The translations under genes were made by a program, and so were the position numbers. Of a DNA stretch of 64,000 bases, positions 58,873 through 64,000 are shown in pieces (the stretch's first letter is position 1; each line of letters begins with the position of its first letter). This DNA comes from Imbroritus primus (lineage in GTDB: Bacteria > Pseudomonadota > Gammaproteobacteria > Burkholderiales > Burkholderiaceae), in contig AKCV02000026.1 of NCBI GenBank assembly GCA_000272025.2, positions 1 through 64,000 on the forward strand, in the 5' to 3' direction. Under the pieces are notes generated by a model. That model was given only the letters and a program-made list of their open reading frames with translations. It did not search any database and was not told the DNA's origin.

Positions 58873-59952
58873 TCAGTTGCCGCCATTCCCGGCCAGACGC
58901 CGCTGGCGTACGCCGGCGGCAAGCGACTCCAGCGCCTTCAGGGTGTCATCCCAGTTGATGCAGGCATCCGTCACGCTCTGGCCATAAGTGAGGTTCTCGA
59001 CCGGCGTCCCCTGCACGTGGTCCTGGCGGCCGGCCACGAGGTGCGATTCGATCATCACGCCGATGATGCGCTGATCGCCGGCGCCAAGCTGGCGGGCAAT
59101 GTCGTCGCACACTGGCAGCTGGTTCTCGTGCTTCTTGCTGCTGTTGGCATGGGAGGCATCAATCATCAGACGCGCCGCGAGGCCCGACTTGGCAATCGCA
59201 TCGCAGGCTTCCTGCACGCTTGCCGCATCGTAGTTCGGTGCTTTGCCGCCGCGCAGGATGACGTGGCAGTCCTCGTTGCCGCTGGTCGAGACGATGGCCG
59301 AGTGGCCGCCCTTGGTGACCGACAGGAAATGGTGCGGCTGGCTCGCGGCCTTGATGGCGTCGACGGCAATCTTCACGTTGCCGTCGGTGCCGTTCTTGAA
59401 GCCCACCGGGCACGACAGGCCGGAGGCCAGTTCACGGTGCACCTGGCTCTCCGTGGTGCGCGCGCCGATGGCGCCCCAGCTGACGAGGTCCGCCACGTAC
59501 TGCGGGCTGATCATGTCGAGGAATTCCGTGCCGGCCGGCAGGCCCAGCTCGTTGATATTGAGGAGCAGTTCCCGGGCGATGCGCAGACCGTCGTTGATCT
59601 TGAAGCTGCCGTCCATGTACGGGTCGTTGATCAGGCCTTTCCAACCCACCGTGGTACGCGGCTTTTCGAAGTACACGCGCATGACGATTTCCAGTTCGCC
59701 GGCGAAGCGGTCGCGCTGCTCGCGCAGCAGGCGCGCATATTCCATGGCTGCCTTGGTGTCATGGATCGAGCATGGTCCGACGATGACGATCAGCCGGTCG
59801 TCCATGCCGTGCAGGATGCGGTGCATGGCTTGACGGGCGTCGTAGATCACATCCGAGGCATTTTCGGAGCACTTGAACTCGCGGATCAGATGCGCGGGCG
59901 GTTGTAGCTCTTTCAGTTCACGAATGCGTAAGTCGTCGGTGTTCTTCGGCAT
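58873..59952 (-). CDS. aroG: 3-deoxy-7-phosphoheptulonate synthase (class I DAHP synthase)
   Basis: First committed step of the shikimate pathway, condensing phosphoenolpyruvate and erythrose-4-phosphate; 359 residues. Conserved parts are LIVIVGPCSIHDTKAAMEYA, MRVYFEKPRTTVGWKGLIND, GARTTESQVHRELASGLSCP, IDASHANSSKKHENQ and GVMIESHLVAGRQ. The isozyme specificity (Phe, Tyr or Trp) is not certain from sequence. The upstream leader peptide, rich in Phe and Tyr codons, suggests that expression answers to those amino acids. Confidence 0.96.
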   Translation of the reverse strand: MPKNTDDLRIRELKELQPPAHLIREFKCSENASDVIYDARQAMHRILHGMDDRLIVIVGPCSIHDTKAAMEYARLLREQRDRFAGELEIVMRVYFEKPRTTVGWKGLINDPYMDGSFKINDGLRIARELLLNINELGLPAGTEFLDMISPQYVADLVSWGAIGARTTESQVHRELASGLSCPVGFKNGTDGNVKIAVDAIKAASQPHHFLSVTKGGHSAIVSTSGNEDCHVILRGGKAPNYDAASVQEACDAIAKSGLAARLMIDASHANSSKKHENQLPVCDDIARQLGAGDQRIIGVMIESHLVAGRQDHVQGTPVENLTYGQSVTDACINWDDTLKALESLAAGVRQRRLAGNGGN

Positions 59953-60013
59953 GATGGGCTCCGGGGGATGTCTCTGGGTGGTGTGTTCAGTGCAAATCAG
60001 ATTGGGCGAGGTC

Positions 60014-60050
60014 AAAAAAAAACCGCCAGCGCGTTGGCTGGCGGTTTTTT
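60014..60050 (-). terminator. Attenuator terminator in the aroG leader
   Basis: On the minus strand a perfect stem (CCGCCAGC and its complement, with A/T pairs extending it) around a 6-nt loop is followed by a run of nine T. It lies downstream of the leader peptide and upstream of the aroG start, so it would stop transcription before aroG. Its 5' arm (60036-60050) can instead pair with CCGCTGGCGG inside the leader-peptide gene (60083-60092), forming an antiterminator. Confidence 0.88.
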
Positions 60051-60065
60051 CGAATTCGTCGCGTA

Positions 60066-60134
60066 CTACCGATCCTCTCTTTCCGCCAGCGGTGTGAGAT
60101 AGCCAAAAAAGTAAAAGTAAAACTTGGCGGACAT
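60066..60134 (-). CDS. aroG leader peptide, Phe/Tyr-rich
   Basis: A 22-codon open frame starting ATG at 60134 and ending TAG at 60066. Residues 5-12 are FYFYFFGY, four Phe and three Tyr in eight codons. Codons 15-17 (CCG CTG GCG) contain the antiterminator arm, complementary to the 5' arm of the terminator at 60014-60050. This is the classical attenuation layout: a ribosome stalled at Phe or Tyr codons leaves that arm free and lets aroG be transcribed. It is too short for routine gene calling. Confidence 0.85.
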   Translation of the reverse strand: MSAKFYFYFFGYLTPLAEREDR

Positions 60135-60170
60135 GGTTGTGTCGGGTTGCGGTTTTCAGTACGAAGCTGC

Positions 60171-60200
60171 TTTATAGCACCCTTTGTCGGGGTTTGGCAA
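60171..60200 (-). promoter_or_regulatory. Predicted sigma-70 promoter of the aroG leader transcript
   Basis: On the minus strand TTGCCA (60200-60195) and TATAAA (60176-60171) are separated by 18 bp, each matching the consensus at 5 of 6 positions. The start point would be near 60164, about 30 nt before the leader-peptide ATG. Confidence 0.7.
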
Positions 60201-60274
60201 GGCCGGGCTCGCCGGGCGGCGCGGTCTTGCACTGTAAAATGACCGTCACATTCCGTCAGATGGTCTGCCTTGGC

Positions 60275-60985
60275 ATGACAAGCATCCCCCATTCGCCGAC
60301 ACCCGGGCCGGCCCTTCCCGATAGCTTTTTCGACCGCGATGCGAGCCAGCTCGCCCGCGAATTGCTGGGCAAGGTCATCCGGCGCCGTCTCGACGGCCTG
60401 TGGCTGTCAGCGCGTATCATCGAGACCGAAGCCTATTACCTGGACGAGAAGGGCAGTCACGCATCGCTAGGCTATACGCACAAGCGCCGCGCGCTGTTCA
60501 TGGATGGCGGCACGGTGTACATGTACTACGCACGTGGTGGCGATTCGCTCAATTTCAGCGCGGGCGGACCGGGTAATGCAGTGCTGATCAAGTCCGCGCA
60601 TCCGTGGGTCGATGCGGTATCCGGGCCCGAGGCGCTGGCCCGCATGCTGGCGCTCAATCCCGATGCCGCGGGCAGGCCACGACCCGTGGCACGGCTGTGC
60701 GCGGGGCAGACGCTGCTATGCCGCGCGCTCGGACTCAAGGTGCCCGAGTGGGATGCGCGCCGCTTCGACCCGGCGGAACTCTTCGTGGAAGATGTCGGCG
60801 AGTCGCCCAAGCGGCTGCTGTGCACGGCGCGCCTGGGTATTCCGGACGGACGCGACGAGCATCTGCGCTATCGTTATGTGGACCCGGCCTATGCTGCGTA
60901 CTGCACGCGCAACCCGCTACGGCGCGGGCAGCAGGTTGGGCGTGATTATGACTGGGTAGACCGCGACGGGATGGTACTGGGCTGA
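60275..60985 (+). CDS. mpg: DNA-3-methyladenine glycosylase (AAG/MPG family)
   Basis: Base-excision repair glycosylase removing alkylated purines; 236 residues from 60275. Family parts are ASQLARELLGKVIRRR, ARIIETEAYYLDEKGSHAS, GGTVYMYYARGGDSLNFSAG and ALGLKVPEWDARRF. ATGs at 60239 and 60260 are in frame and could be the true start (up to 248 residues); 60275 is chosen because the extra residues lack similarity. It is divergent from aroG, whose promoter lies directly upstream. Confidence 0.92.
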   Translation: MTSIPHSPTPGPALPDSFFDRDASQLARELLGKVIRRRLDGLWLSARIIETEAYYLDEKGSHASLGYTHKRRALFMDGGTVYMYYARGGDSLNFSAGGPGNAVLIKSAHPWVDAVSGPEALARMLALNPDAAGRPRPVARLCAGQTLLCRALGLKVPEWDARRFDPAELFVEDVGESPKRLLCTARLGIPDGRDEHLRYRYVDPAYAAYCTRNPLRRGQQVGRDYDWVDRDGMVLG

Positions 60986-61020
60986 GGGCGTCCTGCGTGC
61001 ATGACGCCCCTTCACACTGT

Positions 61021-62481
61021 TCAGGCCGTTCCACCTACCGTCAGGTTTTCCATGCGCAGCGTCGGTTGCCCGACGCCTACCGGCACGCTCTGGCCATCCT
61101 TGCCGCACACGCCGATGCCCGGATCGAGGCGCATGTCGTTGCCGATCATGGTGACGTGCTTGAGCGATTCAGGCCCGCTGCCGACCAGTGTGGCGCCACG
61201 CACCGGCGCGGTGATCTTGCCGTCTTCGATCAGGTAGGCCTCGCTGGCCGAGAACACGAACTTGCCATTGGTGATGTCGACCTGGCCGCCACCGAAGTTG
61301 GCGGCATACAGGCCTTTCTTCACGCTGGCGATGATTTCCTGCGGATCCTTGTCGCCGTTCAGCATGTAGGTATTGGTCATGCGCGGCATTGGCAGGGCGG
61401 CGTAGCTTTCGCGGCGCGCGTTGCCAGTCACCGGCATCTTCATCAGCCGGGCATTCATGGTGTCCTGGATGTAGCCGCGCAGGATGCCGTCCTCGATCAG
61501 CGTGGTGCATTGCGTCGGGTTGCCTTCGTCGTCGAGGTTCAGTGAACCGCGGCGATTGGCGAGCGTGCCGTCGTCCACCACGGTCACGCCCTTGGCGGCC
61601 ACGCGCTCGCCGAGCATGCCGGCAAAGGCCGAGGAACCCTTGCGGTTGAAGTCGCCTTCCAGGCCGTGGCCCACCGCCTCGTGCAGCAGGATGCCCGGCC
61701 AGCCCGCACCGAGCACCACGGTCATGGCACCAGCGGGGGCAGGAATCGATTCCAGGTTGACGAGCGCCGAAGCCACGGCTTCGTCCACATACTGCTGCAT
61801 TCGCTCGTCAGTGAAATAGCTGTAGGCATAACGGCCGCCGCCGCCTGACGAGCCGGTTTCGCGCCGGCCGTTCTGCTCGGCGATCACCGTCACGGATACG
61901 CGTACCAGCGGCCGCACATCCGCCGCGAGCACGCCATCGCTGCGCGCCACCAGCACAACATCGTATTCGCCGGCGAGGCCGGCCATCACCTGCACCACGC
62001 GCGGGTCCTTGGCACGCGCCATCTTTTCCACGCGTTCAAGCAGCGCTACCTTATCGCTGGCGCCCAGCGAGTCAAGCGGATCGTTCGGCAGATACAGGTC
62101 GCGGCCTGGCTGGGCTGCCAGCGTGCCGGCTACCTTGACCCGGCCCGAGCCGCTCTTGCCGATGGTGCGCGTGGCCGCGGCGGCCTGCTGCAGCGCCGGC
62201 AGGCTGAGGTCGTCGGAGTAGGCGAAGGCGGTGCGGTCGCCGGACACGGCGCGCACGCCCACGCCCTGGTCGATGCTGAAGCTGCCCGACTTGACGATGC
62301 CTTCCTCGAGGCTCCACGCTTCATTGCGCGTGCTCTGGAAGTACAGATCGGCGTAATCGACCTTGTGCGTGAAGATATCCGCCAGCACGCGTTGCAACTG
62401 GCTCTCGTCGAGTCCGTAAGGAGTCAGCAGCAGGTCTCTGGCGGTCGCGAGGTTACGGATGCCGAGGTCGCTCGGGGTCAT
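61021..62481 (-). CDS. tldD: TldD metalloprotease subunit
   Basis: Subunit of the TldD/TldE zinc protease that degrades unstructured peptides and matures some microcins; 486 residues. The HExxxH zinc motif is [19 protein letters not shown], with a glycine-rich [12 protein letters not shown] upstream and [19 protein letters not shown] near the C-terminus. The start at 62481 ([12 protein letters not shown]) fits the family. It is downstream of a nitrilase gene and yhdP, an order known from other proteobacteria. tldE is not in the window. Confidence 0.96.
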   Translation of the reverse strand: MTPSDLGIRNLATARDLLLTPYGLDESQLQRVLADIFTHKVDYADLYFQSTRNEAWSLEEGIVKSGSFSIDQGVGVRAVSGDRTAFAYSDDLSLPALQQAAAATRTIGKSGSGRVKVAGTLAAQPGRDLYLPNDPLDSLGASDKVALLERVEKMARAKDPRVVQVMAGLAGEYDVVLVARSDGVLAADVRPLVRVSVTVIAEQNGRRETGSSGGGGRYAYSYFTDERMQQYVDEAVASALVNLESIPAPAGAMTVVLGAGWPGILLHEAVGHGLEGDFNRKGSSAFAGMLGERVAAKGVTVVDDGTLANRRGSLNLDDEGNPTQCTTLIEDGILRGYIQDTMNARLMKMPVTGNARRESYAALPMPRMTNTYMLNGDKDPQEIIASVKKGLYAANFGGGQVDITNGKFVFSASEAYLIEDGKITAPVRGATLVGSGPESLKHVTMIGNDMRLDPGIGVCGKDGQSVPVGVGQPTLRMENLTVGGTA

Positions 62482-62521
62482 GATGTTCCTTGTATTCAAT
62501 GAATCAGGCTCGGGGCCGTCT

Positions 62522-63343
62522 CTACAGTACGCGATGGCGCAGCGCCGGCAGATTCTGGCGCACTTCGGCGAGGCGGGCGGCATCGATGTCGCCGACGACC
62601 ACGCCTTCGCCTTCCGGCAATACCGCAACGATATCACCCCATGGGTCGACAAGCATCGAGTGGCCCCAGGTGCGGCGTCCATTCTCATGCTTGCCGCCCT
62701 GGGCGGCCGCCAGCACATAGCACTGGTTCTCGATGGCGCGGGCGCGCAGCAGGATCTCCCAGTGCGCCTTGCCAGTGGTATAGGTGAAGGCGGCCGGCAT
62801 GAGAATCAAGGCCAGGTCGCCGTCGGCCGCCATGCGCCGGTACAGTTCGGGAAAACGCAGGTCGTAGCACACCGACATGCCGACCTTGCCGAACGGTGCG
62901 TCGAACGTGGTCGGCGTGGCGCCGGCGAGGATGGTGCGCGATTCGTCGTAGAACTCCTCGCCGCGCGCGAAGCTGAACAAGTGGATCTTGTCGTAGCGTG
63001 CCACGCGTTTGCCTTGCGGATCGAAGGCCAGCGAGCTGTTGTGCACGCGCTGGTCGTCCGGGCACCACATCGGCAGCGTGCCGCCCACCAGCCAGATACC
63101 GTGGCGGCGCGCGGCGTCGGCCAGCGCGCGCTGGATGGGGCCATCGTCGTCGGCCTCGCGGATGGCGACCTTGTCGGCATCCTGGCGGCCCATCATGCAG
63201 AAATACTCGGGCAGCAGTACCAGCTGCGCGCCTTGGCGGGCGGCCTCGGCGATCAGTTCGGTCGCGCGTGCGAGATTGTCCTGCAGGTCGAGGCGGGTCA
63301 CCGTCTGGATGGCGGCGACACGGAATGTTTGGGGCGTCGACAT
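62522..63343 (-). CDS. Nitrilase-superfamily amidohydrolase (Nit1-like)
   Basis: A 273-residue carbon-nitrogen hydrolase. The Glu-Lys-Cys triad is visible: [27 protein letters not shown] and [15 protein letters not shown]. It resembles the Nit branch, which deaminates damaged glutathione (deaminated glutathione amidase). It lies between yhdP and tldD, a common arrangement; identity as a deaminated-glutathione amidase is inferred. Confidence 0.92.
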   Translation of the reverse strand: MSTPQTFRVAAIQTVTRLDLQDNLARATELIAEAARQGAQLVLLPEYFCMMGRQDADKVAIREADDDGPIQRALADAARRHGIWLVGGTLPMWCPDDQRVHNSSLAFDPQGKRVARYDKIHLFSFARGEEFYDESRTILAGATPTTFDAPFGKVGMSVCYDLRFPELYRRMAADGDLALILMPAAFTYTTGKAHWEILLRARAIENQCYVLAAAQGGKHENGRRTWGHSMLVDPWGDIVAVLPEGEGVVVGDIDAARLAEVRQNLPALRHRVL

Positions 63344-63414
63344 GACGGAGCTCCAGTTCAGAGTGCAGACCAGTCGCGGCGCTTGCGCCGCTGGCCGCAC
63401 GTGCCGCAAACGGC

Positions 63415-64000
63415 TCAGTTGCTGGCGGGGCTGTGCTGGCTGGTGTCCGCAGTATTGCTTGAACCGCTATTGTCGCCCACTTTGCGGATGTCCGGGGCAC
63501 TCCAGCTGCCCGAGATCCGATACTGCTGGCGGAAAGCGCTTGAAACCTGGTCGGCAAACAGCAACTGGGCGGCCAGCGTACCGAGGCCAATGGCCGGGTT
63601 GATGAAGGTGGTGGCAAGCGACGCCGTGGTAGCGTTGATCTTGGGCAGCACGGTGACTTCCAGCTGCTGCGTCTCGGCCGGGATATTGGTCGAGCCCTTC
63701 ATTTCCATGGTGAACTGCGGGCTGCGCATGCGGAAGTCATTGGTCGTGGCGATGCCGTTGCGCACCTCGGCGCTGGCGGTGGTCGCGTCGAAGACAGTGC
63801 CGCTCGAGGCGACGCCGCGGAAATCGAGCGTCACCAGCCGTGCCAGTCCCTGCAGGCTGAGAATGCCGAGCAGGCGCGCTGCACCTGGCTCGACATTGAG
63901 CAGCACGCCATCTTTCACATCGAGCATCAGGCGTCCGGTCAGCGACGGGTAGTCGATGGCCATCGGTGAACCTTGCCAGGCCAGTCGGCCTTCGAGCGTG
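63415..64000 (-). CDS. yhdP: YhdP-family AsmA-like envelope protein, C-terminal part (gene continues beyond window)
   Basis: The open frame enters from the right edge and ends at 63415; about 194 residues are visible. Typical YhdP C-terminal features are LTGRLMLDVKDGVLLNVEPG, ARLLGILSLQGLARLVTLDF and PAIGLGTLAAQLLFADQVSS. YhdP is an AsmA-like inner-membrane-anchored protein bridging the envelope, implicated in phospholipid transport to the outer membrane. The remaining 1,000 or more residues and the membrane anchor lie outside. Confidence 0.9.
   Translation of the reverse strand, partial: TLEGRLAWQGSPMAIDYPSLTGRLMLDVKDGVLLNVEPGAARLLGILSLQGLARLVTLDFRGVASSGTVFDATTASAEVRNGIATTNDFRMRSPQFTMEMKGSTNIPAETQQLEVTVLPKINATTASLATTFINPAIGLGTLAAQLLFADQVSSAFRQQYRISGSWSAPDIRKVGDNSGSSNTADTSQHSPASN

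Overview
The window is GC-rich chromosomal DNA from a betaproteobacterium. Gene content and order point to Burkholderiaceae, most likely the Cupriavidus/Ralstonia group: pilT-pilU beside yggS-proC, glyQ-glyS with lnt/corC, lptD-surA-pdxA-rsmA, a glcDEF operon and Bug-type solute receptors. That assignment is inferred from protein features, not from a database search. Almost all of it is housekeeping core. I see no rRNA, tRNA, insertion sequence, prophage or CRISPR array.

Layout. 1-4.2 kb: 3' end of gapA, a LysR regulator, fur divergent from bamE, then dapB. 4.5-12.8 kb (plus strand): leuS-lptE-holA, proA, hemJ, a DsbA-fold isomerase-like gene and an RlmL-type rRNA methyltransferase. 12.9-23.8 kb (minus strand): amgK-azlC-azlD-murU-pepP-hyp-ubiH-dusB-fis-purH-ruvC-glpQ, where two amino-acid exporter genes sit inside the cell-wall recycling pair amgK/murU. 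24.1-30.2 kb (plus strand): lptD-surA-pdxA-rsmA, preceded by a 23-bp tandem repeat. 30.3-31.6 kb: an orphan gene of unknown function with an F-box-like N-terminal motif. 31.7-43.6 kb (minus strand): an envelope and translation block (corC-lnt, glyQ-hyp-glyS-gmhB-plsC-DUF45-gloA-EamA) and an aldolase/Bug-receptor catabolic pair. 44-50.8 kb: moaC, bepA, proC-yggS, pilT-pilU and a glutathione peroxidase. 50.8-57.9 kb (minus strand): lrgAB and glcD-(ion channel)-glcE-glcF with a LysR gene upstream. 58.1-64 kb: cobalamin adenosyltransferase, aroG with an attenuator, a 3-methyladenine glycosylase, and tldD-nitrilase-yhdP (the last cut by the window edge).

Themes. Outer-membrane biogenesis is over-represented: bamE, lptE, lptD, surA, bepA, lnt, gmhB, plsC, yhdP and fragment recycling by AmgK/MurU. 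The clearest regulatory finds are three. A Phe/Tyr-rich leader peptide plus terminator/antiterminator precedes aroG. A perfect palindrome matching the Fis core consensus overlaps the -35 of the dusB-fis promoter, with an attenuator-like hairpin abutting the dusB start. An inverted repeat overlaps the promoter of the Bug-receptor/aldolase pair. The most unusual coding observations are the F-box-like orphan, a GlcF whose second iron-sulfur motif has lost its first cysteine in a C-rich stretch, the exporter genes inside amgK-murU, and the ion channel inside the glc operon.
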